In this document: in pieces, positions 1 through 5,233 of the stretch
Position numbering within the stretch: position 1 is the first letter of the stretch
How the letters are laid out: every line of letters begins with the position of its first letter
NCBI GenBank assembly: GCA_022710245.1
Contig: JAKLHH010000646.1
Location: 1-5,233, forward strand
DNA length: 5,233 nucleotides
Reading direction: 5' to 3'
Source: Myxococcota bacterium
Lineage (GTDB): Bacteria > Myxococcota > Polyangia > GCA-2747355 > JAKLHH01
Notes under the pieces: generated by a model
Databases searched by the model: none
What the model was told of the DNA's origin: nothing
What the model saw: the letters and a program-made list of their open reading frames with translations, nothing else
Position numbers and translations under genes: made by a program

Positions 1-681
1 GAGGAGACGGTCGTCGCCGCGGGGACCACGCCCGGCGCCGCCGGCCGCTACCTCAAGCTCACGGTGGCCGACCGCGGCGTCGGCATGGACGCGGAGACGC
101 GCGCGCGGGTCTTCGAGCCCTTCTTCACCACCAAGGAGCCCGGGCGCGGCACCGGGCTCGGCCTGGCCTCGGTGTACGGCATCGTCACCAACCACGGCGG
201 CTTCGTCTCCGTCGAGAGCGCGCCCGGCGCCGGGGCGACCTTCTCGGTCTTCCTGCCCGCCGCCGAGGGCGGTCGCGCCACGCTCACCCCGCCCCAGCCG
301 GTGCCCGCGGTGGCGGCGCACGGCGAGACCATCCTGGTCGTCGACGACGAGGAGCCGATCCTGCGACTCTGCGGGCGGCTGCTGCGCTCGCTCGGCTACC
401 AGGTGCTCACGGCGCAGGACGGCCTGGAGGCCCAGGCCCTCCTCGAGCGTCACCGGGACCAGGTGGCGCTGGTCATCCTCGACCTGATCATGCCGGGGCT
501 CAGCGGTGAGCAGACCTTCGAGGCGCTGCGACGGATCGCGCCCGACGTGAAGGTGCTCCTCTCCAGCGGCTTCAGCGACGAGGGCCAGGCCGCGGCGCTC
601 CTCGCGCGCGGCTGCAGCGGCTTCCTCCAGAAGCCCTTCGGGGCCGGGGCGCTCTCGGAGAAGCTGAGGGAGCTGCTCTGA
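1..681 (+). CDS. Hybrid sensor histidine kinase, C-terminal part (5' end outside window)
   Basis: The frame is open from base 1 and ends at TGA 679-681, so only the last 226 residues are visible. Counting codon 1 at base 1, the end of a HATPase_c domain is clear: G1 box DRGVGMD (24-30), F box FEPFFTTK (38-45) and G2 box GRGTGLGLA (48-56). A proline/alanine linker follows, then a receiver domain from about 109 to 226 with the acidic pair D115/D116 in LVVDDEE, phospho-acceptor D161 in [10 protein letters not shown]188 in the VLLSSG switch strand and K211 in LQKPF. All catalytic receiver residues are present. Such kinases autophosphorylate on a histidine (upstream, not visible) and relay the phosphate to the attached receiver; the sensed signal cannot be told. 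The GTG at 64 lies inside the ATPase domain and is not a real start. The gene converges on the nuclease gene that ends at 793. Confidence 0.95.
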   Translation, partial: EETVVAAGTTPGAAGRYLKLTVADRGVGMDAETRARVFEPFFTTKEPGRGTGLGLASVYGIVTNHGGFVSVESAPGAGATFSVFLPAAEGGRATLTPPQPVPAVAAHGETILVVDDEEPILRLCGRLLRSLGYQVLTAQDGLEAQALLERHRDQVALVILDLIMPGLSGEQTFEALRRIAPDVKVLLSSGFSDEGQAAALLARGCSGFLQKPFGAGALSEKLRELL

Positions 682-792
682 TCCCACCAGAGGCGCTGCA
701 CTTCCGCCCAGCCGAGATCGCAGAGGAGGGTCCGCCCGGCACGATCAGCTGCACGTCCGCGGCGCAGGCCGACCGAGACGATTGGATTCGAT

Positions 793-1326
793 TCAGGGAG
801 GCTTTGGGATCCAGCGCCAGGGAACGCCCGGAAGACTGGAGTCATCCTTGAGCGTGTGCTGGTTGAGTGACTCATACTGTGCGGTCGTGATCATCTGCTG
901 CTCGAGGAGATGGCGCCAGAGCTCGAAGAGATGGCACACGCGGCCACGACCCAGCTCGGAGAGCGCGAGGTACGTGGCCCGCTGGTCTCTGGCGACGAAC
1001 ACAGCATCGGTGCCGACGGTGAGCGCCCAGGCGATGCTCTGATGCTCCGCGAGGTTCGCCGTACCTTTGCTCGCCTTCCGCAGATGCTGATAGAGGACCT
1101 GTCCAGCCGGGCTGCCGACCGTCACCTGAAACGCCTCGATCACCGGGTCACCACCGGCGGACCGGGCCGCCAGGAGAGCTGGCCGCCGCCCCGACCTGTC
1201 CTGCGCCGCAGCGGCGGCCGTGGCGTCTGCGACGAGGATGTGACCTGAGGGCCAGTGCGTGATGTCCGCGCCGAAGGCGACGCGTGCCAGAGCTCCGAAG
1301 GGTGTGTCATCGAGTATCCAGCGCAT
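793..1326 (-). CDS. PIN-like domain protein, predicted ribonuclease (candidate toxin)
   Basis: The product has 177 residues, with ATG at 1326-1324 and TGA at 795-793. The start is supported by a GAGG ribosome-binding site overlapping the stop of the upstream metallopeptidase gene, five bases before ATG. The sequence has the layout of a PIN-fold nuclease: an N-terminal strand with acidic residues, RWILDDTPF (D6/D7); a mid-protein helix NLAEHQSIAWAL (E94), like the GEAxAIALA helix of PIN proteins; and a strand TDAVFVARDQRATYLAL (D107, D114), like the LxTxDRRAxxLA segment. These acids would bind the metal ions that cut RNA. The C-terminal 60 residues are helical, then proline/tryptophan-rich. 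No signal peptide or membrane segment is seen. The 6-base spacing to the ImmA-like gene implies one mRNA and a joint function, as in toxin-antitoxin or defence modules. The PIN assignment is by motif reading only, and toxin activity is inferred. The base composition is lower in GC than the neighbours. Confidence 0.72.
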   Translation of the reverse strand: MRWILDDTPFGALARVAFGADITHWPSGHILVADATAAAAAQDRSGRRPALLAARSAGGDPVIEAFQVTVGSPAGQVLYQHLRKASKGTANLAEHQSIAWALTVGTDAVFVARDQRATYLALSELGRGRVCHLFELWRHLLEQQMITTAQYESLNQHTLKDDSSLPGVPWRWIPKPP

Positions 1327-1332
1327 GGGACC

Positions 1333-2235
1333 TCAGTAGGTCAGGAGCTCGTTCGCGCGTCCGACGGAGATGACTCCGGCCTCCAGGGCATCGATGACCA
1401 CGCTCGCGCCCCAGCCCTCCATGAGCGGGGAGGCTCTCTCCGGTAGCTCGGGGTTGACCATCACCGGAGGGAAGGACAGGTCCTCCTGCTCGAAGGCCTC
1501 TGCGGGCAGCGCTGCCTTGAGTGTCCTCCTCAGGAGCGCGTCCGCGACCTCGGGCGCGATCAGCCCGGAGTTCTTGGCATGCCAGACCGCGCCCTCCAGT
1601 GAGAGGCCCCAGCGCGAGGCCAGCTCGACGACCAGGTCTGCAGGCTCGAGCGGAGAGCGGAGGAGCCGGCTCCACTCCCTCACCCACGCGCGGGGCGCCA
1701 GGTAGGCGGGGGCGAAGCCGCGAGCGCGCTGCTCCAGCGCCTCGCCGTAGTTCCCTTGACCGTCCCGGCAGGTCACCCGCGTCACGATCTCGCCGTCGCC
1801 CGCGTCATGGAGCAGATGGCAGAGCTCGTGGGCGAGGATGGCGCGACGGGACATCCGGTACTCGACCCGCCCGGCCTCCTGGTTCAGGAGCACAACCGGC
1901 GCGGCACCCGGCTCCCAGATGCTCGCGGCCTCAATCGCCGGGTCCGCGAAGCGAACGCTCACCACATGGATCCCGAAGGACCGGATGAAGGTCGCCTCCA
2001 CCTCAGCGATCGGGCCGTCCGCAGGTCCGAGAGCGCGGCGCGCGGCCTCGCCCAGGGCGTAGCCGTCCTCCCACGGCTCGCGGCCGCGGGAGAGCGCTCT
2101 CACCTGACGGTGCCGGCTCAGCAGGATCTCCCTGCCGAGCAGCGACTGCAGCTCCGCGTCTCCCCGTCCGCCCCGGCCGTCGAGGCCGCGTGTCCTCTGG
2201 ATCGCGGTCCGGCCCTTCTCCTTCCCGGCCTCCAC
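1333..2235 (-). CDS. ImmA/IrrE-family zinc metallopeptidase (5' end uncertain, possibly truncated)
   Basis: Taken from GTG 2235-2233, this is a 300-residue protein ending at TGA 1335-1333. The zinc motif is RAILAHELCHLLHDAG, with HELCH at residues 136-140. The third ligand is probably E168 in LEQRARGFAPAYLAP, which matches the E-x-x-A-x-x-F-A-x-x-L-x-x-P signature of ImmA/IrrE (COG2856) peptidases. Before it, a WEDGYALGEAARRALG helix (55-70) is also usual for the family. After it, SLEGAVWHAKNSGLI (212-226) matches the typical C-terminal helix, followed by about 70 further residues of unknown role. ImmA itself cleaves a phage-type repressor; related proteins often sit beside nucleases, as here. 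No helix-turn-helix is visible. The start is unsafe: the frame stays open to 2391, but bases above about 2189 are antisense to convincing prenyltransferase sequence, and no start shows a good ribosome-binding site. GTG 2103 is the other candidate. The natural N-terminus may have been lost. Confidence 0.85.
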   Translation of the reverse strand: MEAGKEKGRTAIQRTRGLDGRGGRGDAELQSLLGREILLSRHRQVRALSRGREPWEDGYALGEAARRALGPADGPIAEVEATFIRSFGIHVVSVRFADPAIEAASIWEPGAAPVVLLNQEAGRVEYRMSRRAILAHELCHLLHDAGDGEIVTRVTCRDGQGNYGEALEQRARGFAPAYLAPRAWVREWSRLLRSPLEPADLVVELASRWGLSLEGAVWHAKNSGLIAPEVADALLRRTLKAALPAEAFEQEDLSFPPVMVNPELPERASPLMEGWGASVVIDALEAGVISVGRANELLTY

Positions 2236-2236
2236 G
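2189..2236 (+). other. Upstream coding homology of the prenyltransferase lacking a start codon
   Basis: Read in the frame of the downstream gene, these codons give RVLWIAVRPFSFPAST, which runs directly into MSVVFGTTLA at 2237. Arg-Pro-x-Ser-Phe followed by a small-residue helix and a GTxLA segment is the usual first helix of UbiA/MenA prenyltransferases, so the natural gene began further upstream than ATG 2237. In this frame the nearest upstream stop is TGA 2105-2107, and no ATG, GTG or TTG lies between it and 2237. There is also no ribosome-binding site before 2237 (TTCTCCTTCCCGGCCTCCAC). This segment is either the surviving tip of a truncated gene or the victim of a one-base deletion near 2193. 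The family match is recognised from memory, not by alignment. Confidence 0.7.
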
Positions 2237-3112
2237 ATGTCGGTGGTCTTCGGCACGACGCTCGCCGTCACGGTGGGCCATGCGCGGATCAGCTGGCCGC
2301 TCTTCCTGCTCTCGACCCTGGCCATGGTGGCCCTGCACGCCGCCTCGAACCTGCTCAACGACGCCTGCGACCACGACCGCGGGCTCGACACCCGGGTGCT
2401 CCCGGTCAGCGGCGCCGTGGTGCGCGGCTACCTGACCGCGAGCCAGGCGCGGCGCGCCGCCGCGCTGCTCTTCGGTGTGGGAGCGGCGCTCGGCCTGGTG
2501 ATCGCCTGGCGGGTGGGGTGGCCGGTCCTCCTCCTCGGGGGCGCCGGGCTCCTCCTCGGCGTCCTCTACTCGGCCAGCCCTGCTGGCCTCAAGTACCACG
2601 CGCTCGGCGATCTGGCGGTGTTCCTCGCCTTCGGCGTCCTCGGCAGCCTGGGCGCCTGGACCGTGCAGACCGGGCGGCCCGCCCTGCTGCCCGCGCTCTG
2701 GGCGATCCCCCTGTCGCTGCTGGTCGTCGGCATCCTGCACGCGAACAACTGGCGCGACCGCGAGAGCGACGCGGCCAGCGGGTGCGTCACCATCGCCTCG
2801 ACGATCGGCGACCGCCGCTCCGAGCACTACCACGCGCTCCTGCTCTTCGCCCCCTTCGCGCTGATCGCCCTCTTCATGGTCGTGCCCCGGCTGACCGGCC
2901 TCGGGGTGCCCATGCCGCTGCCGTTCGCGGTCACCGCGCTGGCGCTCCCGCTCGCCCTGCGCCTGCGACGGCGCGGGCGCGAGCGCAGGACCGCCGCCGA
3001 CCCGCTCGCCTTCCTCGCGCTCGACGGCGGGACCGCGCAGCTCAACCTGCTCTTCGGGGCGCTCTGCACGCTGGCGCTCCTCCTCGACGCCTGGCTCGGT
3101 CGCCTGGCATGA
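2237..3112 (+). CDS. UbiA/MenA-family membrane prenyltransferase (probably lacking its first residues)
   Basis: From ATG 2237 the product has 291 residues, mostly hydrophobic helices. Both aspartate-rich motifs that bind Mg2+ and polyprenyl diphosphate are present: SNLLNDACDHDRGLD (38-51, with D42, D45 and D51) and HANNWRDRESDAASG (168-182, with N171, D174 and D178). Between them lies YSASPAGLKYHALGDLAVFLAFG (111-133), the loop and helix most like 1,4-dihydroxy-2-naphthoate prenyltransferase (MenA) relatives. The enzyme should attach a polyprenyl chain to an aromatic or quinone precursor in the inner membrane. The exact acceptor is not determined, and a MenA role is possible but unproven since no menaquinone genes are nearby. 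The last codons overlap the following protease gene by ATGA. Homology continues upstream of the ATG without a usable start, so this copy may be 5'-truncated or poorly expressed. Confidence 0.87.
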   Translation: MSVVFGTTLAVTVGHARISWPLFLLSTLAMVALHAASNLLNDACDHDRGLDTRVLPVSGAVVRGYLTASQARRAAALLFGVGAALGLVIAWRVGWPVLLLGGAGLLLGVLYSASPAGLKYHALGDLAVFLAFGVLGSLGAWTVQTGRPALLPALWAIPLSLLVVGILHANNWRDRESDAASGCVTIASTIGDRRSEHYHALLLFAPFALIALFMVVPRLTGLGVPMPLPFAVTALALPLALRLRRRGRERRTAADPLAFLALDGGTAQLNLLFGALCTLALLLDAWLGRLA

Positions 3113-3777
3113 GCACCGCACCAGGGGCCGCCGCCGCTCCCTCCCGGGGGCTGCTGCTCGCCTTCGCGCTCGCGGCGATCGCGCTCTTCGTGCCGCTCTT
3201 CGTCACCGGCGGCGCGGGCCGCTTCGACTTCTGGTGGTGGATGGCGCTCAACAACGTGCTCCTCGTCGGGGCGGCGCTGCGGCTCGACCCGAGCTTCGCC
3301 CCCGCGCTCCGCCGCGATCTCGGGCAGCGGGCGCTCCGCAAGGTGGCGCTCGGCCTCGCCTCGGCCGCGCTGCTCTACGGCGTCTTCTTCGCCGGAGACC
3401 ACGTCGCGCGGGCGATCATCCCTCAAGCGGGGCGGGGCATCGAGGCCATCTACGCGCTCCGCGAGGGGACCTCGGTCTGGCGGGTCGCGCTGCTCATGGC
3501 GGTCGTCTTCGGTCCCGGCGAGGAGCTGCTCTGGCGAGGGCTCCTGCAGCGGGGTGCGACCCACGCGCTCGGCCGCTCGGCCGGGCTCGTCGCCGCGACC
3601 GGGCTCTACGCTGCCGTCCACCTGGGGAGCGGCAACCTGATGCTGGTCCTCGCGGCGGCGGTCTGCGGCCTCTACTGGGGCGTCCTCTACCTCTGGACCG
3701 GGTCGCTCCTCATCAACGTGGTCAGCCACACCGTCTGGGACCTCGTCGTCTTCCTGCTGCTCCCGCTGCGCGCCTAG
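3109..3777 (+). CDS. CPBP family intramembrane glutamic protease (CAAX/Abi type)
   Basis: The product has 222 residues and several membrane helices (for example 14-33, 42-57, 78-96, 122-136, 155-171, 176-195 and 197-219). The conserved CPBP motifs are intact: EELLWR (E138, E139, R143) in VVFGPGEELLWRG; a Y-x-x-x-H motif, YAAVH (Y167, H171); and HTVWD (H207, D211) with N203 just before. These residues line the active site of the Rce1/Abi-like intramembrane proteases. Substrates in bacteria are mostly unknown, with roles proposed in peptide processing and bacteriocin immunity. The start ATG 3109 overlaps the prenyltransferase stop (ATGA), so translational coupling is expected; no strong ribosome-binding site is seen. 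The C-terminus ends soon after the last helix, as is normal for the family. The frame stays open far upstream, but that part is an antisense or out-of-frame shadow of other genes. Confidence 0.92.
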   Translation: MSTAPGAAAAPSRGLLLAFALAAIALFVPLFVTGGAGRFDFWWWMALNNVLLVGAALRLDPSFAPALRRDLGQRALRKVALGLASAALLYGVFFAGDHVARAIIPQAGRGIEAIYALREGTSVWRVALLMAVVFGPGEELLWRGLLQRGATHALGRSAGLVAATGLYAAVHLGSGNLMLVLAAAVCGLYWGVLYLWTGSLLINVVSHTVWDLVVFLLLPLRA

Positions 3778-3788
3778 CGAGCTCCTCC

Positions 3789-3814
3789 CCTCGCGCTCCG
3801 CCCGTGGGGCGAGG
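3789..3814 (+). terminator. Possible hairpin after the protease gene
   Basis: CCTCGC (3789-3794) and GCGAGG (3809-3814) form a six-base perfect inverted repeat with a 14-base loop, starting 12 bases after the protease stop codon. No T-run follows, so it is not a classical intrinsic terminator. In DNA this GC-rich, short inverted repeats also arise by chance. Its position after the last gene of the pair is the only support for a termination role. Confidence 0.22.
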
Positions 3815-3855
3815 TGCGGGCCTACGACGCGCCCTTCTTCCCCGGGGCCCATACG

Positions 3856-3890
3856 CCGTTTGCGGTCACCGCGCGCGCAGGACCGCCGCC
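3856..3890 (+). repeat. Rearranged partial copy of prenyltransferase gene sequence
   Basis: These 35 bases match two pieces of the prenyltransferase gene joined together. Bases 3856-3874 equal 2921-2939 with one mismatch (TTC to TTT), and 3875-3890 equal 2983-2998 exactly, as if the 43 bases 2940-2982 had been deleted. The order and strand are kept, so this looks like the remnant of a duplication. Just upstream, CGGGGCCCAT (3844-3853) also resembles CGGGGTGCCCAT in the gene before its copy of the match. Chance similarity between GC-rich stretches is not fully excluded. Confidence 0.45.
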
Positions 3891-3919
3891 TGGCGCCCCT
3901 GCCTCACCGCCGCGCCTGC

Positions 3920-4079
3920 CTACTTGCTCTTGACCAGGCGGAAGCCGAGGTCGTCCCACGTGGTGTCGTGCGAGAGGGCGAAGCGGCTGGCGGCGCGCTG
4001 GGTCCACCAGCCGCCATCAAAGGCCCCCCCTCATATCCAGGTTCGTGCTGGTTGCTGCGGCGCCGGAGAGCATGTCACA
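3920..4079 (-). pseudogene. C-terminal remnant of a formylglycine-generating-enzyme-like (SUMF1/FGE) domain, frameshifted
   Basis: On the minus strand, 4030-3920 reads GGAFDGGWWTQRAASRF, then ALSHDTTWDDLGFRLVKSK and a TAG stop. This is the usual FGE-sulfatase ending: the RGG-[AS]-[FW] strand, a basic RxxxR-like segment, then DDLGFRLV close to the C-terminus. Upstream the frame hits TGA at 4033-4031, next to a run of seven Gs (C-run 4024-4030 on the plus strand). With six Gs the frame would instead read CDMLSGAAATSTNLDM followed by RGGAFDGG, restoring the conserved RGG. The upstream part of the domain is missing: the region above about 4080 is occupied by the opposite-strand lipoprotein gene. 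It is therefore a broken gene end, too short to fold alone. FGE-type domains convert a cysteine to formylglycine or act in related oxidations; no function is expected here. Confidence 0.68.
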
Positions 4080-5148
4080 TTGGGTTGTGATCCAGGAGTT
4101 GCGGTGTCGTCGCTGCCTGCTCGCGCTCTCCGCGCTGGTGCTGGCCTGCTGCACACGCTTCGGCTATCACGCGTCGAACCCACCTGGGGATCGGGAGCTC
4201 GGCCTCCGCGACCTCGGCCTGCTCGACCGGGCCCTCGCTCCGGAGACCAGTCTCGGCGACGCTGTCACGGCCGACCTCACGCCCCCCATCCCTGACATCG
4301 CCTCGCTCGACAGCGCGCCGAGCCCCTGCGCCGGCGCCTTCGCCTTGAAGTCCTCAGCGCAGGAGCCTGGCGGCGAGCACCTAGTAGTCGTCACGCCGCT
4401 GCAGACCCAGTGCGTGTATCGCTTCGTCGTCAAGGGAGCCGGGGGCGGCTACGCCGAGTCCGTGGCGCGTGGCGGCCACGGCGGTCTCAACAGCTTCGAC
4501 TTCGTGCCCGGTCAGGCCGGCGTCCTGATCCTGACCGTCGGCGGCGGCGGCACGGGCGACCCTCAGCGGCGCGACGGAGGCTCAGGTGCCTCCTCGGTCG
4601 TCTTCGATCCGGACGCGACCGCGGGTCGGGGCGACGCCTTCACCCTCAGCATCGCCGGCGGCGGCGGGGGTGAGGGAGGGGACGCTGGCAGCGGCTCCTG
4701 CGAGAACGGCGGTGACGGAAACGGTGACGGAGCGGGAGGCGCCGGCCAGGGGGGCTATGGCTCGTCCGGTGGCAACGGCGCCTGCAACGTGTGGGGGGAC
4801 TGCTGCGGAGGAACCTGCTCACCCTCTGCGCTCTGCCAGGGCGGCCGCGGCGGCGCCGGGGCCGTCGCCACCAGCGGCGGCGTGCCCGGCGGCTTCGGCA
4901 AGGGCGGTGGGAAAGGTGGCGACGCCAGCTTCGGCGGCGGGGGAGGCGGCGGCTATGGCGGCGCTGGCGGAAGCCGCTACAACGGCTCGGGCGGCGGCGG
5001 CGGCGGCAAGGTCTTCACGGTCGTGCCGCCGGCGCCCCTCCTCGACACCACCGACCCGGCCAAGTCACTGGGGGGAGGCGGTCGCGGAGGGGACTCGACC
5101 CGCGCCTCGGGAGAGGACGGCAGCATCGCGCTCACCGTCGGCGGGTGA
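4072..5148 (+). CDS. Secreted glycine-rich putative lipoprotein with ALK/LTK-like glycine-rich domain
   Basis: Starting at ATG 4072, which has GGAG a few bases upstream, the product has 358 residues. The N-terminus has an arginine-containing segment, the hydrophobic stretch CLLALSALVLA, then Cys-Cys (26-27), so it resembles a type II signal peptide. Leu at the -2 position is not ideal for a lipobox, so lipidation is likely but not certain. A linker rich in Asp, Leu and Pro (about 38-85) follows, typical of exported proteins of large deltaproteobacterial genomes. From about 114 comes the pattern CVYRFVVKGAGGG, FDFVPGQAGVLILTVGGGG, GGSGASSVVF, AFTLSIAGGGGG, long Gly/Ser tracts, and finally DGSIALTVGG. 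This resembles the glycine-rich domain of ALK/LTK receptors and bacterial relatives. Six cysteines cluster at 210-255 within the glycine tracts. Probable location is the outer membrane or cell surface; its function is unknown. GTG 4045 and GTG 4087 are alternative starts. Confidence 0.82.
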   Translation: MSHWVVIQELRCRRCLLALSALVLACCTRFGYHASNPPGDRELGLRDLGLLDRALAPETSLGDAVTADLTPPIPDIASLDSAPSPCAGAFALKSSAQEPGGEHLVVVTPLQTQCVYRFVVKGAGGGYAESVARGGHGGLNSFDFVPGQAGVLILTVGGGGTGDPQRRDGGSGASSVVFDPDATAGRGDAFTLSIAGGGGGEGGDAGSGSCENGGDGNGDGAGGAGQGGYGSSGGNGACNVWGDCCGGTCSPSALCQGGRGGAGAVATSGGVPGGFGKGGGKGGDASFGGGGGGGYGGAGGSRYNGSGGGGGGKVFTVVPPAPLLDTTDPAKSLGGGGRGGDSTRASGEDGSIALTVGG

Positions 5149-5233
5149 GCCGGTCGCTCGTGCGGTACGTCATGCGAGCGGCGCTATGGGCGCTATGGAT
5201 GGCCTTGACCAGGGCGCAGAACCACTGTCCTAT
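5145..5233 (+). CDS. Possible start of a further gene (3' end outside window)
   Basis: A frame beginning at GTG 5145, which overlaps the lipoprotein stop as GTGA, stays open to the window edge and reads MSRSLVRYVMRAALWALWM, then ALTRAQNHCP. GTG 5160 and ATG 5172 are other in-frame starts. The arginine-containing start and the hydrophobic stretch AALWALWMAL would fit a signal peptide or membrane anchor. Only 29 codons are visible, no clear ribosome-binding site is seen, and the run may be chance. A perfect tandem 9-base repeat, GCGCTATGG twice (5181-5198), lies within it and encodes ALW-ALW. Confidence 0.3.
   Translation, partial: MSRSLVRYVMRAALWALWMALTRAQNHCP

Noticed and set aside
682..792. 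Terminator or small gene between the kinase and the nuclease gene
   Set aside because: The two genes converge here, but no convincing hairpin with a T-run and no supported short reading frame was seen.
2236..2391. N-terminal extension of the ImmA-like peptidase to 2391
   Set aside because: These bases are antisense to the conserved prenyltransferase helix and first aspartate-rich motif, and the encoded residues resemble no peptidase or helix-turn-helix segment.
1756..3108. Upstream in-frame extension of the CPBP protease
   Set aside because: The frame is open but antisense to the peptidase and out of frame with the prenyltransferase; protease homology begins only after ATG 3109.
2003..3121. 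Long open frame on the minus strand opposite the prenyltransferase gene
   Set aside because: It is a charged, low-complexity Arg/Glu/Gly/Ala translation with no motif, antisense to a gene with clear catalytic motifs; such frames are common in high-GC DNA.
2827..3852. Long minus-strand open frame opposite the CPBP protease
   Set aside because: It has the same biased composition and no recognisable domain; the plus strand carries intact EExxxR and HxxxD motifs.
3234..4295. Plus-strand open frame spanning the protease gene and the spacer
   Set aside because: It is an Arg/Pro/Ala-rich out-of-frame shadow crossing three unrelated segments.
4640..5020. GGC-rich tracts as a DNA satellite or CRISPR-like array
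   Set aside because: The repeats are irregular, keep the reading frame and reflect glycine codons of the lipoprotein; there are no regular spacers.

Overview
This is a GC-rich window (about 70% overall, above 80% in some coding stretches). The gene types suggest a large-genome, soil-type deltaproteobacterium or myxobacterium (Myxococcota-like): a hybrid sensor kinase, a formylglycine-generating-enzyme-like fragment, and a glycine-rich lipoprotein with an Asp/Leu/Pro linker. The taxonomy is inferred from style only; there is no marker gene.

Layout, left to right. (1) 1-681, plus strand: the 3' end of a hybrid histidine kinase (end of the ATPase domain plus a C-terminal receiver). (2) 793-2235, minus strand, convergent with the kinase: a two-gene operon. 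It is transcribed as an ImmA/IrrE-type zinc metallopeptidase (HELCH motif) followed, after a 6-base gap, by a small PIN-like predicted nuclease. This looks like a toxin-antitoxin or defence-type module. The nuclease gene is visibly lower in GC than its surroundings. (3) About 2189-3777, plus strand: a UbiA/MenA-family membrane prenyltransferase overlapping by ATGA with a CPBP (CAAX/Abi) membrane protease. (4) 3778-4071: a spacer holding a possible hairpin, a 35-base rearranged copy of part of the prenyltransferase gene, and, on the minus strand, the frameshifted C-terminal remnant of a formylglycine-generating-enzyme-like (SUMF1/FGE) domain. (5) 4072-5148, plus strand: a secreted glycine-rich lipoprotein with an ALK/LTK-like glycine-rich domain, followed by a possible new reading frame running off the window.

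The most unusual place is the head-to-head boundary near 2165-2240. The prenyltransferase homology clearly extends upstream of its first ATG (2237), but that frame has no ATG, GTG or TTG back to its stop at 2105. The metallopeptidase frame runs antisense straight into the same bases without an obvious natural start. Either an insertion or recombination event joined two truncated genes here, or one base is missing near 2193 (restoring it would give a GTG start at 2190). The window therefore looks like accessory, rearranged DNA carrying a candidate PIN/ImmA module rather than a conserved housekeeping region.
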